From Aphidius gifuensis (taxonomy: Eukaryota > Arthropoda > Insecta > Hymenoptera > Braconidae), in NCBI RefSeq assembly GCF_014905175.1, contig NC_057791.1:22792537-22856536 (forward strand): 64,000 nucleotides of DNA, read 5' to 3'. Both the position numbers and the translations under genes were made by a program. Below are positions 49,347 through 59,508 of this stretch, one piece after another. The notes under the pieces are model-generated. The model was not told where the DNA came from and did not search any database. It saw nothing but the letters and a program-made list of their open reading frames with translations. The first letter of the stretch is position 1; every line of letters begins with the position of its first letter.

Positions 49347-50231
49347 TTATGTATTGATAATATTTGAACATGTTTGTTCAACTGGTAAAAGTGCGCCAAT
49401 TGGAGCATTATTAGCACTTAAAATTTCAACTGCTTTTTTATAATATTCAGATGAAAGTGTTGGTTTTCTTGAAGTGATAAATGCAAACATCCATGAACTG
49501 TTGAAAATAGAAGAAACTGTTAGACTTGATTATTGTAATTAATGTGAATTAAAAATAATAAAATTTATTACTATTCACGAAGAGGTATAATGCCAATCCA
49601 AACTGCATAATTTTCATAATCCGTGTCTAAAATATAGATGGTTCCAAGATCAATTGGTGGAACAATTGGATAACGAAATGTAAATGCTGATTGTTGATTT
49701 TCCTTTGGTAAAGCTGCAGCAATTGAATTACGATATTTTTTAGTTCTAAAAAAATAATTAAAAAACTTTATTAATATTTCTATTTCGATTTCCATTTCGA
49801 TTTCAATTTCGATTTCGATTTCGATTTTTGAAAATTATTTTATGATTTTTCGTATAGAAAAACATACATTGTATTAATTGCATTAATTGTCATTTTGTAA
49901 GATCCCAATTGTTGATTCAATTCATACGTAACAACTGAGCATTTATCACCGAAATCAATGACATTTGGAATTCTAAAAATATCATACCAAATTCCAGCGT
50001 ACTGAAATTTAAAGGAAAAATTAATCCTCCAATATTCCTACTAATTAAATTTATAAAATAAAATTAACTAGGCTTTGTTCAACAGTTTATTTATGGATAA
50101 ATAAATAAAGTAAAATAATTTACCGCTGTTTTATTAAAATTTTCAATTTGATTAAAATCAGGAACATCGTAAACTTCAATTTGAGCGAAGGAATTTGTAG
50201 CAAAAATCGATAGAAATAATATCACCAACAT
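49347..50231 (-). CDS. Apolipoprotein D-like lipocalin 2
   Basis: Four exons, 50231-50124, 50001-49868, 49745-49572 and 49497-49347, join in frame to 188 residues. The intron phases and exon sizes match its neighbours (108, 134, 174 and 151). The protein has a signal peptide, the motif GIWYD at residues 39-43, Cys57, the LDTDYENY region, the SRKPTLS region and a C-terminal Cys. The secreted beta-barrel carrier fold is inferred from these family motifs. Intron 2 contains a short TTTCGA hexanucleotide repeat. Confidence 0.92.
49785..49827. repeat. TTTCGA hexanucleotide microsatellite in lipocalin 2 intron
   Basis: Seven or eight imperfect copies of TTTCGA (variants TTTCCA and TTTCAA) lie in the intron between exons 2 and 3 of lipocalin 2. 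Confidence 0.8.
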
Positions 50232-50560
50232 GATTAATAATTCAAGCAATTATTGGAGATAAAAAAAATATACTAAAACTGAATTTAGTTATAAATATAC
50301 TTGGCTTTATATGTAAAATAAAAATTATCTTTTTCGATTACATGTAAATAATTATTGACAATATTTGTTTTTTATATTTATTCAAGTGGTAAAAGTCTAC
50401 AGTATTTTTTATTATTATTTTTTGATTTATCAAGAGGATAAAATAAATTAACAAAATTAATACTAGTTTATTAAATATAATATGTAATTATTTATTATTT
50501 TCAATTAACATTTTTACAGCGTTTATGTATTTATATATTTTTTTTTTCGAAATAAATTAA
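50232..50560 (-). promoter_or_regulatory. Promoter of lipocalin 2
   Basis: On the minus strand an ATATAAAG box (complement of 50306-50312) lies about 75 bases before the ATG. A CCACTTGAAT element (complement of about 50380-50389), a variant of the TCACTTGTAT element of the other copies, lies about 150 bases before it. The rest is AT-rich spacer. Confidence 0.45.
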
Positions 50561-51475
50561 TTATGCATTGACAATGTTTGAACAGGATTGTTCGACTTTC
50601 ATCATTGAGCTAACTGGAATATTGTTTGCACGTAAAACTTGACATGCTTCTTCATAATGTTCAGGTGAAATTGTTGGTTCTCTTGAATCGATCCATGCAA
50701 ACGTTAACCAACTGTTGAAACGAAAAATAATTTTTTTTTTTAAATAAAATTCAATAGATAATTAAGATAATAACCAAAAAAAAAATAAATTCATTTACAA
50801 TTTATGAAAGTTGATAACACCAGCTTTGACTCCCCAATGTTTATAATCAGTGGCTAAAACAGTCATGACTCCAAGATTAACTGGTGGCTTGATTGGATAC
50901 CGAAAAGTAAATGATGAATGTTCATGTTCTTTTGGAAACAATGCAGCAATTGAGTTGCGCAAAAGTTTTGTTCTAATAAATAAAAAAAAAATCATTATGA
51001 AATTAATTTATTTAAATTGAATAATATATCAATAGTTTAACCTATTATTAAATATTTAAATAATTTTATTAAGCAAAAATAAATAGCTGTTAATAATTAA
51101 ATTGACTAAAAATTAAATAATGCAATTATTTATCAAATATAGTTTTTTATTTTTTTATTTATTTAATTTACTTACGATGGATTTACTGCATTGAGAATCA
51201 TCGTGTATGTTCCCAAAGGTTCGTTATATTCAAGTGCAATAGCTGAACATATGTCATTGTACTCTATAAAATTTGGAATCCTAGAAATTGTATACCATTT
51301 ACCTGCGTACTAAAAATAAAATTATTAAAATAAATTATAAAAATTCTAAGTGGCTTTTTTTTCATACCGCTGATTTATTAAAATCAACTAATTGATGAAA
51401 ATTTGGAGCTTGGTAAACTGGAACTTGTGCAAAAGTATTTGCAAAAAAAATTGACAAAAATAATATCAACAACAT
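50561..51475 (-). CDS. Apolipoprotein D-like lipocalin 3
   Basis: Four exons, 51475-51368, 51309-51176, 50972-50799 and 50711-50561, join in frame to 188 residues. Motifs are GKWYT (39-43), Cys57, LATDYKHW in place of the usual LDTDY, WIDSREPT and a C-terminal Cys. The Asp to Ala change before TDY and the Glu in SREPT are departures from its sisters. It is the head-to-head partner of lipocalin 4, and the two share exon and even intron sequence, so they arose by a recent inverted duplication. Confidence 0.92.
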
Positions 51476-51928
51476 GATGAATAAAATAAAATTTTTAAAC
51501 TAAGTTTAATTTAAAATTCAACAGGCTTTATATACCCAAATATAATATCATATTTTTAAATTAAAAAAGTAATTATATAAAATATTAAATAAATTTATTG
51601 ATACAAGTGAAATATTTTGTTAATTTTTGGTTTTTTAATTAATTTTTACAATTTATTTTTGAGATTTTATAATGAATTATTTTTGAATATTTAATTGAAA
51701 TATTATATTGTGCTAACCAGTCACTTGTAATAAAAATTAAATAAAATTATCTCTCATTAACAAAGTTGGGGTGAAATTAATTTAATTTAATTTCCTCACT
51801 TGTATCAATATAAGGTTCCTTTTTTTTCTCGATATTATTACATAAATATATTTGAAATTTAAAAATACGGTATATAAAGACAAAGCATCATTTAAATTTA
51901 GTATAATAAATTATTAAAAATATTTATA
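51476..51928. promoter_or_regulatory. Divergent promoter region of lipocalins 3 and 4
   Basis: The 453 bases between the two start codons are partly mirror-symmetric. A TATATAAAG box lies on each side (complement of 51526-51534 for lipocalin 3 and 51871-51879 for lipocalin 4), 50-60 bases before each ATG. A TCACTTGTAT element lies on each side (complement of 51601-51610, and 51796-51805), about 125-135 bases before each ATG. The centre is unpaired AT-rich DNA. Confidence 0.6.
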
Positions 51929-52894
51929 ATGTTGTTGATATTTCTTGTGTCATTTTTTTTTTCAATCTCTTTTGCACAAATTCCACTCTACCAAACTCCC
52001 AAATTTATTCAAATAAAAGATTTCAATAAATCAGCGGTATAAAAAAAAATTGAAAAATATATTTTAAATAATTAACGACACGTTTTAATTTATTTTAATA
52101 ATTTTTTTTTAGTATGCAGGTACTTGGTATGAAATTTCTAGGATTCCAAATTTTATAGAAATTAATGAAATATGTTCATCGGTTAAATTTGAATATAACG
52201 AACCTTTGGGAACGTACAGCTTGGTTCTCAATGCAATGAATCCAACGTAAGTAAATTAATTAAATAAATAAAAATGTAAAAAAAATTATATTTAATAAAT
52301 AATTGCATTATTTAATTTTTATAAATTAAAATTATATAATTTAATTTTTGGTCAATTTAATTATTAACAGCTATTTATTTTTGCTAAATAAAATTATTTA
52401 AATATTTAATAATAGGTTAAACTATTGATATATTATTATATTTAAATAAATTAATTTTATAATGATTTTTTTTATTTATTAGAACAAAAAAATTGCGCAA
52501 TTCAATTGCAGCATTATTTCCAAAAGAAAATGAGCATTCATCATTTTCCTTTCGGTATCCAATCAAGCCACCAATTAATCTTGGAGTCATGACTATTTTA
52601 GATACAGACTATAAAAATTATGCAGTCAAAGCTGCCGTTATGACTTTTCGTAAATTGTAATTGATTTTATTTTGAGCTTTAAAATGAAACATGAATTTAT
52701 TATTGAATTTTTATTTATTTTTTGTTTCGTTGAACAGCTATCTGGTGTTTGCATGGATAGATTCAAGAAAACCAACAATATCACCTGAACATTATTATCG
52801 TGCTATTGATATTTTACGTGTTAATAAAATTCCACTGGGTGCATTCGTACAAATAGAACAAACTTGTCCAAACATTGTACGAAAAAAACACTGA
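51929..52894 (+). CDS. Apolipoprotein D-like lipocalin 4
   Basis: Four exons, 51929-52036, 52113-52246, 52483-52656 and 52738-52894, join in frame to 190 residues. The protein has a signal peptide (about 1-17), GTWYE (39-43), Cys57, LDTDYKNY, WIDSRKPT and a C-terminal Cys. The GT donors and AG acceptors occupy the same codon positions as in the other three genes. It is the only plus-strand member and the inverted partner of lipocalin 3. The last exon is two residues longer than in lipocalins 2 and 3. Confidence 0.92.
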
Positions 52895-55800
52895 AGAAAT
52901 GTATGTTTAAACAAAAAAAAATGTAAATATATAAATTTAGGTCGTTTTAAAAATGTACATTTATTAATAAAAAATTTATAAATTCATTCAACTGGTATTA
53001 ATATTACGAGGAATTATCAATTTAATTATTAAATTAATTTTATTTTTTTTTTAAGCTGTTGCAGGCCGTATGAAATTTAATGGAAAAATCTCATGAAATT
53101 AATTTATAAAATTTTCAATATACGGTCCAATATAACGGTGAGTCAATCAATATTTTTTTTTTAAATTTTTAATTGTTTAAATATTCCAAATTCACGGGGC
53201 TATTTATGGCTGGATTTAGGGACACCGTGATTACGAAATGTAGCGTTAAAAAAAAACAAGTACTATAAATACTACATGACAACAATGACTACACTATTTA
53301 CTACATTTTAACTACATTTTTAAGTTTTTTATTATTATCAATAGTATTATATATTGAAAATAGTAACTGTACAATAATTATATACGTATGACCTGTATTT
53401 TTTTATTTAACAACCATTTATATCATCCCCTAATTAAAAAAATTCAAATACAAATTTTTTTCGATTAAATTTTAAATATAAATAAACACTTTTTAAATAA
53501 ATATAATAATAGCTTCTTCAACTTGAATCTTGCCTAAAAGATATTCCATTTAAAAAAAAAAAAAATAAAAAAAATGATAATTAATTTTGATAATGAATAA
53601 ACATCAAATAAATATAAAATAAGAAGCTTCTTCTTTGAATCTTACAAAAGAATATATTTCATTTAAAAAAAAAATAAAAAGTTAATACCTAAATAATATG
53701 AAAATTTGGCATATAACAAAACAACGTGTGAAGATTTAAAATTGCATCAACTACTTTAAGGATACGGCCAGAGGGTAAGTATTTATCGTTTCGACGAACA
53801 GAACAAACATTTTAAATAAAAAAAAAAAAAATAAAAAGGAAGTTGAAAGGTTCAAGCTTACCACCCTATTGCTTCAAGACCACCAATGCATTATTCGTTT
53901 CTCTATTTTATTTTTATTTATTTCATTTTATTTTTTTTTTTTTCTTTTATAGGAGGATTAGATAGCCGTTTAGTAGAATATCCTTTACTTGGTCAGACAA
54001 TTTTATTTTATTTTTTTTATTATTATATAACTTCTTTTAAACAGCCAACATGAAATCGTGTCACACTACAGATAACGTTTACTTTTTACCCCCTGCTGCA
54101 TCCCTTCATTCCCTCATTGACAATTTATTATTGATATTATTATTTTAAAAAAAAAAAAAGTAAATGATAATCATCTTTTTGATATCTTTTTGGTTCTTGA
54201 CATTTCAATAAGCCGCAAACGGCACCAAGAAGATGGAGAATGGTCAGAAATTAATATCTCCTTTTACAGTAATCGGATTTATTTTGATTTACCGGTTCTC
54301 ACTGGAGCCTTGTCATCGTTGTTACAATGAATTGTTACTTTCAAAAAGAAGAAAAAAAAACATAATATATATATTAAATAAATATTATTCTCATTTATTA
54401 TATTTTTATAAAGAAAAAAAATAAAATCATATAAAACTCTTCTTGAAATTTCAAGGATTTTATTTATTTTTTTTTTTTACTATGCTCAATAATAATAATA
54501 ATCATTTGATAAATAATAATAATAATATCGGGTTTTGTTGGACAATATTAATAATAAATAAAAAAAATAAATAAACAAATTTTATATTTAATAATTGATA
54601 TTTATATTTATCATTTTACATTGGATAAATTTTTTTAATTTTTTAATTTTTTTTTTTTTTAACAATCAATGCTACATTATGTATTTACAATAAATAAATT
54701 ATTTACAAAAAAATTTTAATAATATTTTTTAGCTTATATATAATAATACAAAAATTTAAATAATAATAATAATTTATTAAATACAAAAAATAATAATAAT
54801 ATAACAGAAAAAAAAAAATATAGTTTAACAAAAAAAAAAAAAAATTTTCAAAATCAAAAACAAAACTTAATAATTATTTATAATTATTATATCTATTTTT
54901 TTTTTTATATACTAATATGTAGTATGTTGATAATTAGAGTATATATATTCACATGAATATTATTGTTAATAAATTAAAAATTATTAACAATCATTTTACA
55001 AATTAAATTTTTCTGCATGATTATTAATAATTAAAATACGCGCTTATAAATAATTGTTGAATAATTATAAATAATTGCTAAATAATTTTGAATAATTATT
55101 TAATAATTATCAATAATTATTTATCCAAGATGATGAAAATTTATTGATTAATTTGACATGAAACATTGATGAGAGAGCCAAGGAAAGGAAAAAAAAAATT
55201 TGTGGGAATTTAAAAATCGGGGCTGATGAATAAAGACAAAAAGAAAAGAAGGAAAATCAAATAAATAAGAGGGAGGGATTGAAATGATTTTAGGATCAAC
55301 GAGTAGAATGGAGGGTTGTATGGGTGAAGCGGTGAATACAAGTTAGCAAGGGGTCGTAGGTGGTAATGTTACAGAGGTCGCGATGTATTTAAAACGCGAA
55401 CGGGGCTAAATCGTCATGGTTATATTATGTCTCCCACATTTATACATATATATATACAAAATTATATGAATGTAAAACATGTATATATACAAACAGTGAA
55501 AACGTCCACGAATGTTTCAACATTTCAAGTTAAATGGGGTGCAAATGGCAGATAACAAACCGGCACTGTTTCCGATTATGGCATTGTTTCCTACTATTAT
55601 GCGTGCTTCGATGGTTAACGTGTGACGTACTTTACAATCGAAAAAAATAAAATTAAAATATGATATTTATCGATGATTTTAAATTGTCTATATATATTTA
55701 TTATTATCATTAATGATCACTTTGAAATAATCCATCAAATATACGCGTGTTGACTATCTAAAAATCTATACATTTTTATTTATTACGATTTTTTTCTTTT

Positions 55801-55972
55801 TAAATTTAATATTGACTAGAAGGAGCCCTTTGGACCACATCAGTACCATGTGATATAATTATTACTATTATTATTAAACACTATAAACTATAGACAATTA
55901 TTTATATTTGTTTTTTTTTTTTTTCTAAGCTAATTATTCGAGATAAAAATTTGTTTGATTGATTGAATTGTG
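52895..55972. other. Intergenic DNA downstream of the lipocalins and the zinc-finger gene
   Basis: The two flanking genes converge on this 3-kb stretch. A tandem duplication of about 120 bases (AGCTTCTTCAACTTGAATCT and AGCTTCTTCTTTGAATCTTA) lies at 53515-53670. More balanced islets occur at about 53755-53810, 54045-54115, 54185-54330 and 55270-55640. A piece at 53270-53330 repeats short ACTACA motifs. No coding gene was found; part will be 3' UTR. Confidence 0.45.
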
Positions 55973-57211
55973 TCACTTTGCACCATGAATAACAGAAAGT
56001 CCTGAAGTTGTTCTTCGCTTATTAATTAATGTTGTTGATGTTGATGATGATGATGATGATTGTCGTTGTGATAATTGTTGTTGATGATGATCAACAACAA
56101 CATCACTATCTTTATCTTGATGAGCAGTCATATGACGTGTTAAATGATGACGTTCACGAAAACTTTCATCACAAACTGGACAACGTAATTTTTCTTCACG
56201 ACGTCTACGTGATGATTCTCCAACACTTTCATTTTTATGATGTGAACGCATATGATATACTAAATCAGATGTCATACGAAATGATAAATTACACTTTGCA
56301 CATACATTTTGAGCTGGTAAACTAAGTGCAAATGAAGGTGGTAATAAACCAGTAACACCATTAACACCAAGAAAATGACGTGGTGTTGTTGGTGCGGTTG
56401 GAAATACTGATATTGGTGGATATGATAAATTTGAATAAACTGCTGCTGCTGCTGTTGATTGTTCAATTAAATTTGTTGTTATTTTACGTAATTTTATTGC
56501 ATCTGTTATACTTGATGTTGTTGCTGTTGTTGTTGTTGCTGTTGTTGTTATTGTTGTTGGTGGAGTTGTTGAATTTATATTTTTATCAACATGTCCATTT
56601 TGTATAAATGAATATGGTGTTGTTGTTGTTGTTGTTGCTGTTGTTGCAGCAGCTGCAGCAGCCGCAGCAGCAGCAGCAACAGCAACAGCCGAAAATGATC
56701 CATATTTAAAATTTTTAATTGAACATGTTGGTGGTGTTATTGTTCCACCAATTGGTGGACTACCTGGTGATGATCTTTGTGGACTTCTTGATTCATCATA
56801 ACTACTCAATGAATTAACTTTTGTAAATGCACTTCTTGAACTGATAATATCATCTTGATTATGATGATGATGTTGTTGATGATTATTATTACTATGTTGA
56901 TTATGTTGATTATGATGATTTAAAATTGATGTAAAACCACGAAAACAATTGTCATTAACTGGTGGACTTATTGAACTTGGACTAACTGATTGATTAAAGC
57001 TTTGGCTTGTATCAATTATTGGATAATTAATTCTTTGACGTCGTGTTAATTTTTCATCAGGTGCAACTAAAAATGCAACATCAAATGAACGTTTTGATGT
57101 TCTACGTAATGGATATGATGCATTTGTTGTTAAATTACCAGCAACTGTTGCTGTTATACTTGCATCGCATGGACGATCGATGCCTGTTCCCAAACGATCT
57201 TCCATTGTCAT
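55973..57211 (-). CDS. C2H2 zinc-finger protein of PRDM8/ZNF488 type
   Basis: This single exon encodes 412 residues from the ATG at 57211. The open frame extends ten codons further to a GTG, with an in-frame stop a little beyond. Near the C-terminus are two C2H2 fingers: CAKCNLSFRMTSDLVYHMRS (from about residue 304) and CPVCDESFRERHHLTRHMTA (from about residue 344), joined by an Arg-rich linker. This finger pair with RREE before the second finger resembles the C-terminal fingers of vertebrate PRDM8/ZNF488 repressors, from memory. An N-terminal conserved-looking segment KRSFDVAFLVAPDEKLTRRQ may be a partner motif. No SET/PR domain is present. The middle is low complexity, with His/Asn, poly-Ala and Thr runs. 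A nuclear transcriptional repressor is inferred; an additional upstream exon cannot be excluded. Confidence 0.75.
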   Translation of the reverse strand: MTMEDRLGTGIDRPCDASITATVAGNLTTNASYPLRRTSKRSFDVAFLVAPDEKLTRRQRINYPIIDTSQSFNQSVSPSSISPPVNDNCFRGFTSILNHHNQHNQHSNNNHQQHHHHNQDDIISSRSAFTKVNSLSSYDESRSPQRSSPGSPPIGGTITPPTCSIKNFKYGSFSAVAVAAAAAAAAAAATTATTTTTTPYSFIQNGHVDKNINSTTPPTTITTTATTTTATTSSITDAIKLRKITTNLIEQSTAAAAVYSNLSYPPISVFPTAPTTPRHFLGVNGVTGLLPPSFALSLPAQNVCAKCNLSFRMTSDLVYHMRSHHKNESVGESSRRRREEKLRCPVCDESFRERHHLTRHMTAHQDKDSDVVVDHHQQQLSQRQSSSSSSTSTTLINKRRTTSGLSVIHGAK

Positions 57212-59426
57212 TGTGATTAATCCAATTCCACTTTTTATCACTTGTTTAAACTCTTAATTTTTTTTTCTGAAATATTTAATTTATATTTAGCTTTAAATGT
57301 CAATTAAATTACCAAAAAATAATTTACCTTTTAAAAGTAATTTAACAAAATAGAAAAAATTTAAAAAAAACAATATTCAAAAATTGATGTTTAACGTAAA
57401 TTTTTTGATGTTAGTATGAGAAGATGTTGATTCGTGGATGGACCACGTTCGAATGAGATTGAATAGCGCTGGCGCAAGTTGATATTGTGTTGTTGGGGCG
57501 GAATTATGAAAAATATACAACTACTGGCGTCTGCCAAATGACAAGTAGAGGGATGTTACAAGGGGTTGTGAATAAAGCCCACCAATAGCAGACAAAACCT
57601 TGCCCACTTTTGGGTGGAGCAATTTTCAACAAGCTTTATATATAAAAAAAAAAACATATATATTTTGATAAAAGAGCAAGTGAGATAGTTTAATAAAACA
57701 AGGTGAATATCAGTGATGCTACTTCTATGGTAAAACATATTCAAGATAGTCGGTGTGCGTCTGTTTCATCTGGCAAGTTTAAAGCCACGCCTACATATTT
57801 CAATTTCGACACATGTGCAACCACACGCGAGTCACTATATTGATAACAAGGGGATGATTATTATTATTATTATTATGATAAAGATGCTATAGCTGATTTT
57901 GCTGATTTTATATTACAAATGCGTGGTGTATGTTGCGCAGAAATATTAAACTTTGAATGGTTATAACGGTTTATGTGGACTATCTGCCTTCCGGCAATCG
58001 GCAATTCTATATTTCTATCCTTTTTTTTTATTCTATTTTTTCTATATGCCGGATAGAAAGCCATATTTCATTCTGACGAACGATCGAGAATATTTTCATC
58101 GTTGCTTCTAGCCAATTTTTTTTACATTTAGTTTTTTTTTTTTATTTTTTTTTTTATCTATATTTCCCTTCTATTCTATATTTACTTTTCTATTAGTTTT
58201 TTTCTTTTTTTTTTATTCTATCAGAAATTAAGACAATTGTAAATGTTGTTTTGTAATCGACGAGAAATCACTGTTGACCAATCAATCACTTTTTCTATCT
58301 TTTCTTTTTGATGATATTTTTATTTTGTTTTTGTTCTTTTTTTCTATTTCATTGTCTTGAGGGAATAATATATATAATATTACACTTGTGGAATTAGAAA
58401 ATAAAAAGTTTAATTTTTGAATGAAATAATTAACTATAGGTAAGAAATATTAAGACAAATCTTATCAGTGATTTTAGTATAAGTTTGTAGATATTATTAT
58501 GGTTTGCGTGAACGCGTTTTGTATAGCAAGTTAATCGTGCAAATATTATTATACTCGGTTAAAGTTAATTTTCAAAATTTTGTATCTTACTATGTTCCCC
58601 TTTCCACCACGCATTATTTAGCACTGATAAGATTCCGCCATCGTAAACGCACACACACCCACACTTGCAAGTATTTACACATAAAATTTATATATATATT
58701 TTTGGAGAAATTTTATATATTTTTTTGTATGTGAAGTGGAGGAAAGGGAAACAAGAAAAAGACGTTATACAGTACAATATTATATAAAATATATTGAATA
58801 AAATTTAAGATGTTATATATAGCGTGACAGCAAAGTTATTTGAATGGCCCGGAAAAGATGGCGTAGAGTTGCTCCGTATTTTTATACTGTATGGACGCTA
58901 ATATTTGCATAATCCTGCACTTAGCTCGCTCGTCGCAAAATGTTGAGAGCCCTCTCTTTTACCAAAAGGATGCGTATCTATGTATATATTATTTTACTTT
59001 ATATATACAATATTTTTATGCAAAAGTAAATATTTTTATTATATTTTTTTTTTCTTTTTTTGTCTTAACTAGCCCGTGTCGTTGTTACACCGAGCGTATA
59101 TCTTTTGTCCCCGTTGAAAAACAAAAATAAACATTAATTAATATAAATTTAAATAATTAAGGAAAACGTATATCAGTACACATCTTGAAAGACCTTATTG
59201 TTTTCATCATCATCTTGAAATTACAACAAAGAAAAGTTGGCTAAAAAGTTTATGAAAATATTATTTGAATATTTTTTTTAAATTTATTTTTAGATGTTTT
59301 AATTTTTTTTTTGTTGAATTAATTAATTATTTTTATTGAAGTTATTATTTTTTTATGTTTTAGTTGCTCTTTTACAAGTGTGTAATTTTTTTTTTTTTTA
59401 AAGGTTGATCTTTGGTGGACTTGTTG

Positions 59427-59508
59427 GGTAAGTAGTAACGGCCGGAGTTGCGTTCGTCTGACCTGTAAGTAGTAACTGCCGGCTCGGCGCTTGTCCATTA
59501 CTACTTAA
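59427..59508. repeat. Direct repeat with an inverted third copy in a GC islet
   Basis: GGTAAGTAGTAACGGCCGG (59427-59445) recurs 38 bases later as TGTAAGTAGTAACTGCCGG (about 59464-59482). The inverted core TTACTACTTA follows at about 59498-59507. Conserved spacing within a GC-rich islet suggests multiple sites for one DNA-binding factor. Confidence 0.5.

Noticed and set aside
56029..56607. Several open frames opposite or overlapping the zinc-finger gene
   Set aside because: They are shadows of the zinc-finger coding sequence; leucine- and valine-rich peptides arise from its triplet repeats.
57212..57241. Upstream GTG as start of the zinc-finger protein
   Set aside because: GTG is not a normal eukaryotic start; the first ATG at 57211 is preferred, with an ATG two codons later as alternative.
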